In this document: positions 37,269 through 47,111 of the stretch, in pieces
Layout: every line of letters starts with the position of its first letter
Numbering within the stretch: position 1 is the first letter of the stretch
NCBI RefSeq assembly: GCF_003002025.1
Contig: NZ_PVZB01000017.1
Span: 1-64,000 of the forward strand
Direction: 5' to 3'
DNA: 64,000 nt
From: Paraburkholderia sp. BL25I1N1
GTDB taxonomy: Bacteria > Pseudomonadota > Gammaproteobacteria > Burkholderiales > Burkholderiaceae
The notes under the pieces: generated by a model
What the model was told of the DNA's origin: nothing
Databases searched by the model: none
The model's input: the letters and a program-made list of their open reading frames with translations, nothing else
Position numbers and translations under genes: made by a program

Positions 37269-38546
37269 TCAGAACCGCTCCTCGTCCACCCAGTCAATAT
37301 CGCCGCACAACACGCAAGTCTGCTCACCGACACGCGTCGCCACCGAAAGCGTCACGCACGGCAACGCCTCGTTGATCGACAGATACGGCCGCGTCACATG
37401 CACGCGCTCCGGCGCATTGATCGCATCGCGGAAATACGGACGACGCAACCAGTTCGCGCCTTGCGCGTCGGCAAGCGGCAGAAAGCGCGTTTCATGCGCG
37501 GCGCGATCAGCCCGCAGCACGACGTTGCGGCCCGCCTGCTTGCCCTTTGCATCGAGCAGAAAGCAGCGCGCGGCATGATCGAGCGCCAGAAAATTCCAGC
37601 ACACTTCCTCCAGCGGTTCGCCGGCCGCGAGCCGCTCCGCGGCCCGCTCGAAAGCCCGCAAGTACGGCGCGAGCCGGCTGGCATTGCGGCGCTCGCGCGC
37701 GTCGGCCTGATCGCGATAGCGCTCGGTGAGTTCGCTGATGCAGGTGGTCGCGTGCAACGCATCGGCCGCGCCCGGGTTCGGACGGCCGAAGAAAAAGCCC
37801 TGCACGAAGTCCGCGTTGCAGGCGAGCGCCATCTGCGCTTCATGCTCCGTTTCCACGCCTTCGACGAGCACCAGCTTGCCCGCTTCGTGCAGCAGCGCCA
37901 CGAGGCCAGGCAGGATCGTCGCCATGTCGGCGCGATGCGCGGCATGCGACAGCATGATGCGGTCGAGCTTGACGATGTCGGGATTCAACTGCCAGATCCG
38001 TTCGACGTTAGAGTGTCCCGCGCCGAAATCGTCGAGTGCGATCAGGAAGCCGCGCTCGCGGAACTGGCGCACGGCGTCGGCGAGACGCTCCAGGTCTTCG
38101 GCGCGATGCTCGAGTACTTCGAGCACGATGCGTCGCGGTGGCAGATCGACGCGCTTTAAAGTTGCCAGCAAGGCAGCGGCGAGATAGGGATCGGTGAGCG
38201 CGCCGGGATGCACGTTCAGGAACAACCACTCGCGCTCCGCGCCGAGTACTTTGAAATTCTCCAGATGCAGCGTCTGAGCCAGCTTGTCGACCTGCAGCAC
38301 ATCGCCGAGGCGCGCGGCCTCGCCGAATACGTCGAGCGGCGACACGGGGCGGTCGAGCGCGTCGTGCGCACGCAGCAGCCCTTCGTAACCGACCGCCCGC
38401 ATATGCGAGAGGCTGAAAATCGGCTGAAACACGCTGCTCAGCGTGAGTTCGCCATGCTGCACCGTAAAACGTTCGAGCCCCGACGTCATCTCGACACCGA
38501 AACCGTGTGGCGCGCTGGCCGTCCTTTCCTGTTGCGCAATGGTCAT
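37269..38546 (-). CDS. EAL-domain c-di-GMP phosphodiesterase
   Basis: Soluble protein of 425 aa. The EAL domain spans about 30-270 with YEGLLRA, FLNVHPG, VLEVLEH, ALDDFGAGHSN, VKLDR, EGVETEHEA and QGFFFGRP, so all catalytic metal ligands look intact. The C-terminal 150 residues (GEPLEEVCWNFLALDHAARC onward) have the look of a PAS/Cache-like sensing module. The ATG at 38546 is used. It lies upstream of cutC in the same direction with 45 bases between; the two may share a transcript. Confidence 0.9.
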   Translation of the reverse strand: MTIAQQERTASAPHGFGVEMTSGLERFTVQHGELTLSSVFQPIFSLSHMRAVGYEGLLRAHDALDRPVSPLDVFGEAARLGDVLQVDKLAQTLHLENFKVLGAEREWLFLNVHPGALTDPYLAAALLATLKRVDLPPRRIVLEVLEHRAEDLERLADAVRQFRERGFLIALDDFGAGHSNVERIWQLNPDIVKLDRIMLSHAAHRADMATILPGLVALLHEAGKLVLVEGVETEHEAQMALACNADFVQGFFFGRPNPGAADALHATTCISELTERYRDQADARERRNASRLAPYLRAFERAAERLAAGEPLEEVCWNFLALDHAARCFLLDAKGKQAGRNVVLRADRAAHETRFLPLADAQGANWLRRPYFRDAINAPERVHVTRPYLSINEALPCVTLSVATRVGEQTCVLCGDIDWVDEERF

Positions 38547-38940
38547 GCAAGTCCTCTCACGCGAGAGCCGGGCCGGTCCGAACGCGGAAGCGAACAACCT
38601 CGGCGCCGTTTCTCAAATGTGCGTCATCGATATCCCTTAAGCAAGCTCCATGCGCACGCTGACGCACGTTCCGATGAAAATTATCTGAAAGATTGACCCG
38701 TGTAAGGGAGCATGCGCCGCGCGTGGGCGTGGCGCGCACCGTTAAGGTGCGCGGCGTCATGAAAACACGTCAGCACCTCGCTGGCGGCGCGGCATGTCGC
38801 CCTGACCGAGGCGGAACGCGTCGTCGGGCTAAACTGCGACCTTACGCTTAGTCAGCTTCGCGTGGCCCGAATCGCCGAAACCCGCCGAAACTCGCCGAAC
38901 ATCGCCGAAGTCACACCGTTATATCCCCAGAAATAGACCG
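38547..38940. other. Divergent intergenic region, no gene seen
   Basis: 394 bases between the EAL gene and the antiporter gene. A perfect hairpin GCGCACC-gttaa-GGTGCGC lies at 38734-38752 without a T run on either strand, so it is probably not a terminator. Promoters for both genes are expected here. Confidence 0.5.
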
Positions 38941-40596
38941 ATGGACATTGTCTTTACCGTATTGATTCTCTTGCTCGCCGTCGCCGCGTCGGGCGCCCTC
39001 ACCCGCGTCCTGCCGATCGCGTTGCCGCTGCCGCTCGTGCAGATCGCGATCGGCGCATTGCTCGCGTGGCCGAGGCTTGGCCTGCACGTCACCTTCGATC
39101 CGGAAATTTTCATGATGCTGTTCATTCCGCCGCTGCTGTTCGCGGACGGCTGGCGCATTCCGAAGCGTGAGTTCTTCATGGCGCGCCGCTCGATCCTGAT
39201 GCTCGCGCTCGGCCTCGTCTTTATGACGGTGCTGGTGGTTGGCTACTTCGTGCACGCGCTGGTGCCGTCGATCCCGCTGCCGGTCGCATTCGCACTGGCC
39301 GCCGTGTTGTCGCCGACCGATGCGGTCGCGTTATCCAGCATCGTCGGCAAGGGCAAGATTCCGGGGCGGCTGATGCATATTCTCGAAGGCGAGGCGTTGA
39401 TGAACGACGCGTCGGGACTGGTCGCGTTGAAGTTCGCGATTGCCGCGGCGCTGACCGGTGTGTTTTCGTTGCGCGACGCGTCGATCAGTTTCGTGATCAT
39501 CGCCGTGGGCGGCCTCGCGACCGGCGCGGCGGTGAGCTGGCTGTTCGGCTTCGTGTCGGCTCACTTTCTGAATCTCACCGAAGAAGGCGATCCGGCGCCC
39601 GGCGTCGTGATGACCCTGCTGATTCCGTTCGCCGCCTATCTGGTGGCCGAGCGTTTCGAGTTGTCGGGCATTCTGGCCGCGGTCGCCGCCGGCATGATGA
39701 TGAACTACACGACCATAGTGACTGCGGGGCCGGCGTCATCGCGAGTGCGCGCGAGCAGCACGTGGACGATGATCGAGTTCGTGTTCAACGGCATGGTGTT
39801 CATTCTGCTGGGGCTGCAGTTTCCGCACATTCTCGGCCGGGCATTGCTCGACGCACACGAGACCAGTGACGCGCAGGTCTGGCGGTTGATCGGCTACATC
39901 GCCGCGGTAGCGGGCGCGCTCTACGCGATGCGCTTTGTGTGGGTGTGGCTGCTGCGCTATTTCGCGAGCCGCAGCGCCGCAAAACAAGGCATGGCGAATG
40001 CCGTTCCGGGCCTACGCACTGCCGCGGTGACGACGGTAGCCGGCGTGCGGGGAGCCGTGACGCTCGCGGGCGTGTTGTCGTTGCCGGAGGTGTTGCCGGG
40101 TGGCGCCCCGTTGCCGGGCCGCGATCTCGCGATCTTCATCGCATCCGGCGTGATTCTGGTCTCGCTGATCGTGGCGGTGGTGGCGTTGCCGCTGCTGCTG
40201 AGCGGCTGGCGCCGCGGCGAGGATCCGCACGCCGCCGAGGAAGCGCTCGCCCGGACCATGGCCGCGCAAGCCGCGATTCGCGCCGTCGACGAGGTGCACG
40301 ACAGGGAGTGCGCGAATCTCGATGAGTCGGCCTCGGCGTATGCGGCGGACGTCACGGCGCGGGTGATGGACCTCTATCGGCGCCGCCTCGCCACGCTCGA
40401 TGAAGAACGCGAACCGCGCGAGCTAGCGCGCCGTGCCGACGCGCTGGAGTTCAGGATGAAGCTCGCTGCCATGAGAGCCGAGCGTAAGGCGTTGCTGGAA
40501 CTGCACAGCAGCCAGGAGATCAACGACGAGACGTTGAACAAGCTGATGCGGGAGGTGGACTTGTCGGAGACCGCACTGACGGCGCGAAGAAAGTAA
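38941..40596 (+). CDS. CPA1-family Na+/H+ antiporter
   Basis: Inner-membrane protein of 551 aa with 11-12 hydrophobic segments and a cytoplasmic C-terminal helix region from about residue 430. The ion-binding ALAAVLSPTDAVALSSI and GEALMNDASGLVALKFA are diagnostic of the NhaP/CPA1 family (two acidic residues in transmembrane segments). It exchanges sodium (or potassium) for protons across the membrane. It is convergent with the following permease gene. Confidence 0.92.
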   Translation: MDIVFTVLILLLAVAASGALTRVLPIALPLPLVQIAIGALLAWPRLGLHVTFDPEIFMMLFIPPLLFADGWRIPKREFFMARRSILMLALGLVFMTVLVVGYFVHALVPSIPLPVAFALAAVLSPTDAVALSSIVGKGKIPGRLMHILEGEALMNDASGLVALKFAIAAALTGVFSLRDASISFVIIAVGGLATGAAVSWLFGFVSAHFLNLTEEGDPAPGVVMTLLIPFAAYLVAERFELSGILAAVAAGMMMNYTTIVTAGPASSRVRASSTWTMIEFVFNGMVFILLGLQFPHILGRALLDAHETSDAQVWRLIGYIAAVAGALYAMRFVWVWLLRYFASRSAAKQGMANAVPGLRTAAVTTVAGVRGAVTLAGVLSLPEVLPGGAPLPGRDLAIFIASGVILVSLIVAVVALPLLLSGWRRGEDPHAAEEALARTMAAQAAIRAVDEVHDRECANLDESASAYAADVTARVMDLYRRRLATLDEEREPRELARRADALEFRMKLAAMRAERKALLELHSSQEINDETLNKLMREVDLSETALTARRK

Positions 40597-40731
40597 CGCG
40601 CGCTTGCGCTACTTGGGTGCGATTCCGGCGGCGGCAAAACGGCTTTTCCTTCGATCAAGACAACGTGCAAAAGAAAAAACCTGCGCCGCCGGCGAATCTG
40701 TAGAAACGAGTGCTTCGGCGTGCGCGAAAAC

Positions 40732-42039
40732 TCACGCCACCGGACCTTGAGCCGGCTTCCTTCTCAGAAGCGCATAGAGAATGATCGCGCCGAACGTCGC
40801 GGTGCCAATGCCGCCGAGACCGAAGCCGCCGAGCTTCAACGAGAAGTCGCCGGCGCCGAGCACGAGCGTGACCGCGGCCACGATCAGATTGCGGTTGTCC
40901 GAAAAGTCCACCTTGTTGACGACCCAGATGCGCGCGCCGGTCACGGCGATCAGCCCGAACACGACAATCGACACGCCCCCCAGCACCGGTCCCGGAATGG
41001 TCTGGATCACCGCGCCGAACTTCGGCGAAAAACCCAGCACCAGCGCGATCAACGCGGCGATCACAAAGACCAGCGTCGAATAGATCTTGGTAACAGCCAT
41101 CACGCCGATGTTCTCGGCGTACGTCGTGACGCCCGTGCCGCCAGCAAAGCCGGAGACGATCGTCGCGAGTCCGTCGCCGAGAAACGCCCGGCCGACGTAG
41201 CGGTCCAGATTCTGGCCCGTCATCGCGCTCACTGCCTTGATATGCCCGAGGTTCTCCGCCACCAGGATCACCGCGATCGGCGCGAGCAAGGTCATCGCCT
41301 GCACGTTGAACACCGGCGCCGTGAAGTGCGGCATGCCGAACCACGCGGCGTTCGCGACGATGGCGAAATCGATCGGCTTACCCATGGCAAGACCGTTCGT
41401 CACGATCGCGTAAATGACGTACGCCATCAGCAGGCCGACCAGAATCAGCAGACGCTGCAACATGCCGCGCGCGAACACCGCGACCGCGCCGACGCACAGC
41501 ACGGTGACGAGCGCCATCCACGAATCGAAGTTGCTGCCGCTTACGCCGCGCACCGCGATCGGCGCCAGATTCAAACCGATCACGCAGACGATCGCGCCCG
41601 TCACCACCGGCGGCATCAGCGTCTCGATCCATTTGGTGCCGACCGCCGAAACGATCAGGCCAATCATCGCGTACACCACGCCGCACGCGATGATCCCGCC
41701 CAGTGCGACCGGAATGTTCGGGTTCGGGCCATGCCCACCATAACCCGTGACCGCGATCACGAGACCGATGAACGCGAAGCTCGACCCGAGATAGCTCGGC
41801 ACGCGGCCGCCCACCAGCACGAAGAACAACAGTGTGCCGATGCCCGACATGAAGATGCACAGGTTCGGATCGAAGCCCATCAGCAACGGCGCGAGCACCG
41901 TCGAGCCGAACATCGCGACGACGTGTTGCACGCCCATCGCAAACATCTGCGGCCACGCAAGCCGCTCGTCGGTAGCGACGATGCGGCCCTCGGCAGCCGC
42001 GGACTGGGGACGCCAGCGGGGGAAGTAGGAATCGGCCAT
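40732..42039 (-). CDS. NCS2-family nucleobase (uracil-type) permease
   Basis: Inner-membrane symporter of 435 aa with about 14 hydrophobic segments. It begins RLAWPQMFAMGVQHVVAMFGST, the usual start of UraA/PyrP-type permeases, and contains the substrate region VAENLGHIKAVSAMTGQNLD and GDGLATIVSGFAGGTGVTTYAENIG. It takes up uracil, or less likely xanthine, with protons. The ATG at 42039 has GAGGAG about 10 bases upstream. A chemoreceptor gene lies upstream in the same direction. Confidence 0.92.
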   Translation of the reverse strand: MADSYFPRWRPQSAAAEGRIVATDERLAWPQMFAMGVQHVVAMFGSTVLAPLLMGFDPNLCIFMSGIGTLLFFVLVGGRVPSYLGSSFAFIGLVIAVTGYGGHGPNPNIPVALGGIIACGVVYAMIGLIVSAVGTKWIETLMPPVVTGAIVCVIGLNLAPIAVRGVSGSNFDSWMALVTVLCVGAVAVFARGMLQRLLILVGLLMAYVIYAIVTNGLAMGKPIDFAIVANAAWFGMPHFTAPVFNVQAMTLLAPIAVILVAENLGHIKAVSAMTGQNLDRYVGRAFLGDGLATIVSGFAGGTGVTTYAENIGVMAVTKIYSTLVFVIAALIALVLGFSPKFGAVIQTIPGPVLGGVSIVVFGLIAVTGARIWVVNKVDFSDNRNLIVAAVTLVLGAGDFSLKLGGFGLGGIGTATFGAIILYALLRRKPAQGPVA

Positions 42040-42234
42040 GGCGGGGGTTCTCCTCTGTTCGGCGCTATGTATGGTGGCGCGGCGCCGGCACGAGGCGCCG
42101 CCCAGGAATTAGGCGCGAGTGTACGGAGTGCCATTGGGCCTGGCAAGCTCGGGGAAATGCGCGGCGAGGCACAGCGTGGAAGCGGGTGCGAGCCGTTGCG
42201 CCCTTCATGAACACCCGCGTGAGCACCCGCGCCC

Positions 42235-43800
42235 TCAGCCGTGCCGCGCTTCCAGCGAAAACACCGTCACGGCCGCCTGCAACTGCCTCGCCTGATCCGC
42301 CATCGACGCTGCCGCGGCCGCCGCCTGTTCGACCAATGCCGCGTTCTGCTGGGTCACGTCGTCCATCTGCGCGACCGCGCGGTTGACCTCTTCGATGCCG
42401 GTGCTTTGCTCTTGTGACGCCGACGAAATCTCGCCCATGATGTCGGTCACGCGTTTCACCGCGTGCGTGACTTCGGCCATGGTCTGCCCGGCCCGCTCGG
42501 CGAGTTCCGCGCCGCTGGCCACGCGAGCCGTCGAGCTTTCGATCAACTCCTTGATTTCCTTCGCCGACACCGCGCTGCGCTGCGCGAGCGAGCGCACTTC
42601 GCCCGCCACGACCGCGAAGCCGCGTCCTTGTTCGCCGGCACGCGCGGCTTCCACCGCCGCGTTCAGCGCGAGGATGTTGGTCTGGAACGCGATCCCTTCG
42701 ATCACCGCGATGATGTCCGTCATGCGCTTCGAGCCGGCCGCCAACTCACGCATCGTTTCGACCACGTCGCCGACGAGATGGCTGCCGCGCGCCGCGACTT
42801 CCGACGCGCCGTGCGCCACGCCGCCGGCCTGCTGCGCGTTCTCGGCGTTCAACTTCACCGTCGATGTCAGCTCCTGCATGCTCGACGCCGTTTCCTGCAG
42901 CGCCGCGGCCTGTTCTTCAGTGCGTTGCGACAGATCGGTGTTGCCTTGCGCGATTTCGCCTGACGCCATCAGGATCGATTCGCTCGACTCGCTGATGCCC
43001 GACACGATGCCGGCCAGCCGTTCGCGCATGTTGCGCAACGCGAACAGCAAGCTGTGAGCGTCGCCGGCGCGTGTTTCGACGCGCACGCTCAGGTCACCGT
43101 CCGCGATGCGGTTGGCGATCTGCATCGCGTAATCCGGTTCGCCGCCGAGTTGCCCCGCGAGACGACGCGCGATCACCATGGCGAGCAGCATGCCGGCGAC
43201 GATCGCGCCCAGCACCAGCGCGCTCATGACGATGCGCATGTGCTGATAGTCGGTGGACGCTTCCGCTTGCGCGTCGTTGGCTTGCTGGCGGCGATAGTCG
43301 ATCAGCGCGGTGATGCGATCGCGCAGCGCCTCGCTCGACGCAATCGCGCGACGCACGAGTTCGTTATTGTCGACGCCCGCCGGAATCGGTTCGAGGCCGA
43401 TCTGCTGATGCACGATACCTTCCCACACCGCCGACTTGCGCAGCACGTCGTCGAACATTTCCTGGCCCTTGCCCGTCTCGATCGTCGCGCGATACTGGTC
43501 GTAGGCGGTGTGCATCTCCTTGAGCGAGCCGACAATGCTGTCCTTCAACTTTTGACGGCCGGCGTCGTCGGCGGCGTAGCCGAGATTCGCGGCGGCCAGA
43601 TCGGAATCGATCTTGTGGCGGTTCGCCTCTTCCATCCAGTACAGGCCGTTCATGTGCTTATCGCAGATGGCGTCGGTAATGCCGTGCATCGACGAGAGCG
43701 TACTCAGCGACATTGCGCCGATCACCACGCAAAAACCAATCACCACGGCAAACGCCAGCAGCAGTTTCCTGAACACAGGCATGCGGTCGAACCACTTCAT
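42235..43800 (-). CDS. Methyl-accepting chemotaxis protein (Tsr type)
   Basis: Transmembrane chemoreceptor of 521 aa. TM1 is at residues about 8-30 ([20 protein letters not shown]), the periplasmic four-helix sensor to about 185, TM2 about 188-210, then HAMP and the signalling hairpin with the invariant tip [20 protein letters not shown]. The C-terminus ends LEARHG without a CheR pentapeptide. The ATG at 43800 has AAGGA 7 bases upstream; an in-frame GTG at 43815 is possible. A good sigma-28-like promoter lies about 100 bases upstream. Confidence 0.93.
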   Translation of the reverse strand: MKWFDRMPVFRKLLLAFAVVIGFCVVIGAMSLSTLSSMHGITDAICDKHMNGLYWMEEANRHKIDSDLAAANLGYAADDAGRQKLKDSIVGSLKEMHTAYDQYRATIETGKGQEMFDDVLRKSAVWEGIVHQQIGLEPIPAGVDNNELVRRAIASSEALRDRITALIDYRRQQANDAQAEASTDYQHMRIVMSALVLGAIVAGMLLAMVIARRLAGQLGGEPDYAMQIANRIADGDLSVRVETRAGDAHSLLFALRNMRERLAGIVSGISESSESILMASGEIAQGNTDLSQRTEEQAAALQETASSMQELTSTVKLNAENAQQAGGVAHGASEVAARGSHLVGDVVETMRELAAGSKRMTDIIAVIEGIAFQTNILALNAAVEAARAGEQGRGFAVVAGEVRSLAQRSAVSAKEIKELIESSTARVASGAELAERAGQTMAEVTHAVKRVTDIMGEISSASQEQSTGIEEVNRAVAQMDDVTQQNAALVEQAAAAAASMADQARQLQAAVTVFSLEARHG

Positions 43801-43896
43801 TTCACCATCCTTCACGAGTCACGGCGGACGCTCGAGTCGCCACGCCGTCGCGAACATCTCGCGATCTGTCGGATACGTAGCGACGCTCCCACCTCA

Positions 43897-43923
43897 ATTA
43901 CGGCGGGCACCACAGAGACTTGA
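43897..43923 (-). promoter_or_regulatory. Sigma-28 (FliA)-like promoter for the chemoreceptor gene
   Basis: On the minus strand TCAAGTCT is followed after exactly 11 bases by GCCGTAAT, close to the flagellar consensus TAAAGTTT-N11-GCCGATAA. It is about 100 bases upstream of the chemoreceptor start, a usual distance, and implies co-regulation with flagellar genes. Confidence 0.6.
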
Positions 43924-44061
43924 TGCGCGAAATGTCAGGAATAACCGGGACAGGATGTTGTAAGCAATGCTTAGCGCACGCGGCCGGGGCACGAGGCGCT
44001 ATGTGCGCGGTGGGTCAGCGACAAGTTTGGGATTCGTCTGATGTATCGGATAGGAGCAAGC

Positions 44062-44167
44062 TCTTAGACTTGTTTTGCTGCGCCGACCCCCATGAGTAGG
44101 CGCATGCGATGTTGTTGTAACTCTCCGACTTTCCGCTCACGCTTCCCCGCGTGAGCGGCTTTTTTTT
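44062..44167 (+). ncRNA. Candidate small RNA ending in an orphan terminator
   Basis: A strong plus-strand terminator (44133-44167) closes a stretch with no plus-strand gene; the genes on both sides lie on the minus strand. A possible promoter is TTGGGA-N17-ATAGGA at 44027-44055. The RNA would be about 106 nt. Neither promoter nor transcript is proven, and there is no family match. Confidence 0.3.
44133..44167 (+). terminator. Strong plus-strand terminator with no upstream gene
   Basis: The perfect 10-bp stem CCGCTCACGC pairs with GCGTGAGCGG around a 6-base loop, followed by eight T (44160-44167). The T run is on the plus strand, so it does not terminate the DUF2239 gene. Its source transcript is unknown. 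Confidence 0.85.
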
Positions 44168-44222
44168 GTCTATGCGATTCGGTGCGCGCGTCGCCTGCAA
44201 AGACACTGCGATCTGCGTGCCT

Positions 44223-44837
44223 TTATGCGTGCGTCGCGAAAGCGTTGTTGGCGAGTCGCAAAGTGTAGTCGCGTACGTCCTGCGGCCATGCCGCGACGAT
44301 CTCGTCGAAACGCGGGCGGTCGTCGGCGTACAGCGCGCGGGTCGCATCTTCATAGCGCGGCAGATTGCCGGCCAGCGCGGTCATGAAGCGATACACGGCT
44401 TCCTGCGCCGCGCGCTGACGGTCCTTGTTCTCGCCGGCCACGCGCGCCGCGTCGACCAGTTTGCGCAGCGCGACCGACGCGCCGCCAGACTGTCCATTGA
44501 GCCAGTCCCAATGGCGCGGCAACAACGTGATTTCCCTCGCCACCACACCGAGCTTGGGCCGGCCACGGCCGCGTGGCGTGTCCTCTGCGGCGTCGTCGGT
44601 GGCATGAGCGGTTTGGGCGCCGTCATCCTCGCTCGCTAGCCGCGCGACGATCTCGTCGGGCGTGCCGCGCAGATCGAATTCGACCGGCCGGCTGGTCACG
44701 TCGTCGAAGATCAGAACCGGCGCCTGTTCGCCGCGCGCCAGTACCTCCCTCACGGCAAGCGCCACGTCGGTCAAGGCGCCGGAGGCGATGCGGCGATGGC
44801 CTTCGAACGCGGTGCAGGTGGTCGGATGAGCGGTCAT
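44223..44837 (-). CDS. DUF2239 family protein
   Basis: Soluble protein of 204 aa of unknown function. The N-terminal half, with CTAFEGHRRIASGALTDVA and LIFDDVTSRPVEFDLRGT, and the C-terminal RGRPKLGVVAREITLLPRHW and VYRFMTALAGNLPRYEDATR fit DUF2239. The ATG at 44837 has GGAG 6 bases upstream; an earlier in-frame TTG is unlikely. The basic central segment RGRGRPKLG could contact nucleic acid (inference). It is a single gene with a short upstream region. Confidence 0.85.
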   Translation of the reverse strand: MTAHPTTCTAFEGHRRIASGALTDVALAVREVLARGEQAPVLIFDDVTSRPVEFDLRGTPDEIVARLASEDDGAQTAHATDDAAEDTPRGRGRPKLGVVAREITLLPRHWDWLNGQSGGASVALRKLVDAARVAGENKDRQRAAQEAVYRFMTALAGNLPRYEDATRALYADDRPRFDEIVAAWPQDVRDYTLRLANNAFATHA

Positions 44838-44925
44838 GACAAACTCCAAATAAAGAATTTGTCGAATTATATCCGGGTTAAATTCAAATGCAAGATATTA
44901 CCCGGGTAAATTTATGCAGCTTGCT

Positions 44926-46458
44926 CTACACGGAGTTCCGCGCTTCGGTGCGGGGTGTCACCGCGCCGCCGCCGATGGGCGAAGTGTGCGTCACGGTGCG
45001 AGAACTCAACACGCGATTGCGGCCTGCATCTTTGGCTTCGTACAGCGCGTCGTCGGCGGCGTTCAGGAGGGCGCGGCTCGTTGCGAACGCCTCGCCTCGC
45101 GCGGTGGCAACGCCGATGCTCACGGTCAGCACATGGTGCGAACTCGCCACGTGGCGAAGCTGAAGCGCCTGAACCGCCGCGCGAATCTTCTCGGCGATGA
45201 AAGTTGCGCCAGTTTCGTCGGTGTCCGGCAGCAGCACGGCGAACTCTTCACCGCCGTAGCGCGCCGCCGTATCGCCCGGACGCCGCACGCTCTGCGTGAT
45301 ACAACGGGCCACGGCCGTGAGTGCGTCGTCGCCCGCGGAATGGCCGTACAGGTCGTTAAAGCCTTTGAAACTGTCGACGTCGATCAGCAGCATCGACAGC
45401 GGCCACGCGTTGCGCTGCGCACGACGCCACTCATCTTCCGCGTGTTCCTCGAAGCTGCGGCGATTGTTCAGGCCGGTCAGTCCGTCGGTGCGCGCCAGCA
45501 CGCGCAATTCTTCTTCGGCCGCGCGGCGATAACGCAATTGATGCGAGAACAGAAGCGCCAGCGCGATGATCGTGACATCGAGCGCGGCGATCAGCGAGCC
45601 GATGATCCAGGCGCGGTGCCGCCATTCCACGTAGATATCGCGCGTGGACAGCGCAACGTCGAGGATCAGCGGATACATGTCGATATGGCGGAACGCGTAC
45701 CAGCGCTCGACACCGTCAATCGCCGCCGTGCCGAAGAAATCCCCGCTCGGCTGCTGGGTGAAGCGCGAGTAGTTGGCGGTGCCGGTCAGATTGATACCGA
45801 TGATTTTCGGATCGAACGGACGCCGCATCAGCATCGTGCCGTCGTTCAGCATCAGCGCCATCGAACCTCCGGCGCCGAGATTCATGCCGGCGAACAGCCT
45901 GCGGAAATAGGTGAGACGCATGGTGCCAACCACTACGCCGCCAAAACTGCCGTCCGGCCGCGTGATGCGCCGGCTCAGCGCGATGCTGATTTCCTTGCCG
46001 CTGACCTTCGGCATGAACGGGTGGCTGATGTACAGACCGACGTTGGGCGAGTCCCGCTGCACCTTGAAGTAATCGCGGTCGGCGAGATTGACGAGGCGTG
46101 GCGGCGTGGCCTGCGAGTCGAACTTGATGTTGCCGGCTTCGTCGGTCACGAGGATCGAGCCCATGTCTTTGGCGCTCGCCGATCCGTCGAACAACACCAT
46201 CTGGCGGATGGCCGGATCCAGCTCCAGCACGCCGGGGTGTTTCAGACCGTCGATCACCGCGCGCAGCGAGAGATCGTAAATCTCCAGATTGCGCGACACG
46301 TCGCGCTCGACCAGCAGCGACACGTTGAAGACCGAATCCTGGGCGCGCCGCAATGCGTCGTCGCGCATCTGTGCCAGCACCCACACGGCGATCGCAAGAA
46401 TCGCACTGGCCAGCACGATACTGATCGCAATCACGAAGTTCGGTCGGCGCGTCACCAT
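44926..46458 (-). CDS. Membrane diguanylate cyclase with periplasmic Cache sensor
   Basis: Protein of 510 aa. TM1 covers about residues 7-29, a periplasmic double-Cache sensor about 40-280 (SRRITRPDGSFGGVVVGTMR is typical), and TM2 about 285-305. The cytoplasmic GGDEF domain (about 330-495) has GGEEF at 402-406 and an RPGD inhibitory site at 393-396, five residues before it. Both active and feedback sites are intact. It synthesises c-di-GMP in response to an outside ligand that is not known. A 650-base region separates it from the next plus-strand gene. Confidence 0.92.
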   Translation of the reverse strand: MVTRRPNFVIAISIVLASAILAIAVWVLAQMRDDALRRAQDSVFNVSLLVERDVSRNLEIYDLSLRAVIDGLKHPGVLELDPAIRQMVLFDGSASAKDMGSILVTDEAGNIKFDSQATPPRLVNLADRDYFKVQRDSPNVGLYISHPFMPKVSGKEISIALSRRITRPDGSFGGVVVGTMRLTYFRRLFAGMNLGAGGSMALMLNDGTMLMRRPFDPKIIGINLTGTANYSRFTQQPSGDFFGTAAIDGVERWYAFRHIDMYPLILDVALSTRDIYVEWRHRAWIIGSLIAALDVTIIALALLFSHQLRYRRAAEEELRVLARTDGLTGLNNRRSFEEHAEDEWRRAQRNAWPLSMLLIDVDSFKGFNDLYGHSAGDDALTAVARCITQSVRRPGDTAARYGGEEFAVLLPDTDETGATFIAEKIRAAVQALQLRHVASSHHVLTVSIGVATARGEAFATSRALLNAADDALYEAKDAGRNRVLSSRTVTHTSPIGGGAVTPRTEARNSV

Positions 46459-47111
46459 GGGCTTTTTCGTTCGAACATGCGCTCGCCTAAGCGCGTGAAG
46501 AAGAGGGCCGCGTCCTCACTGGCGCGTACCGTGAAGCGGTAGCGTACCAGACGATGCGCCGCGCCAAACCATCGAAAAGACGAGTTTTTTGCCGGGTCGG
46601 CTGAGTTCGGCACCGCTCGCGCGTGCTGAGCCGGTGGTGCAGATCGAGCGCGGGCCGGGATGCTGAGCGGCTCAACGCGCGGATGTCGGCGGTCTCGAGC
46701 ACGGCTTGATCGGCGCCGTGGCGGGCGACCTTCAGCATGGCGAGACCAACGGGCACGGCGACCTTTCTCAAGCGACTGCTCCATCCTCTTGCTCAATGCA
46801 ATGCTTTCATCACGCGCTCGAATATATTCGGTTGCCGAGAAATTCCACTTTTGTCGGTCATCGCGTGCAAGCCTTGTAGAGATATACCCGATCTGCCTTC
46901 AGTACTCGAGTGTGCGAACCGATATCCGGTAAATGGGATACCCATTTTGTGGCTTGCGTCGATGCGCTTTGGCTGCTGCATCGACGCAAGACATTGAAGG
47001 GATAGACCGCGCGAGGCCCCGCGATATACGGCGGTCACACAGACGCTCCCATGCCCGGACCTGAGAGTCCATTGCGAACGCATCTACGTTTCGTTATTGG
47101 AGAAAAAAATT
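46459..47111. other. Divergent intergenic region with leader hairpins
   Basis: No gene is convincing. A perfect 13-bp inverted repeat CTTGCGTCGATGC / GCATCGACGCAAG with a 12-base loop lies at 46953-46990, just upstream of the second chemoreceptor gene. AAATGGG-ata-CCCATTT lies at 46931-46947. Neither is followed by a T run, so they may be operators or 5' UTR structures. Confidence 0.55.

Noticed and set aside
40720-42210. A 496-codon plus-strand frame opposite the NCS2 permease gene
   Set aside because: Shadow of a membrane protein gene; the product is almost entirely Arg, His, Asp and Gln.
46452-46796. Two overlapping minus-strand frames between the diguanylate cyclase and second chemoreceptor genes
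   Set aside because: The products are Arg-rich, lack family signals and overlap one another. A degraded gene remnant cannot be excluded.
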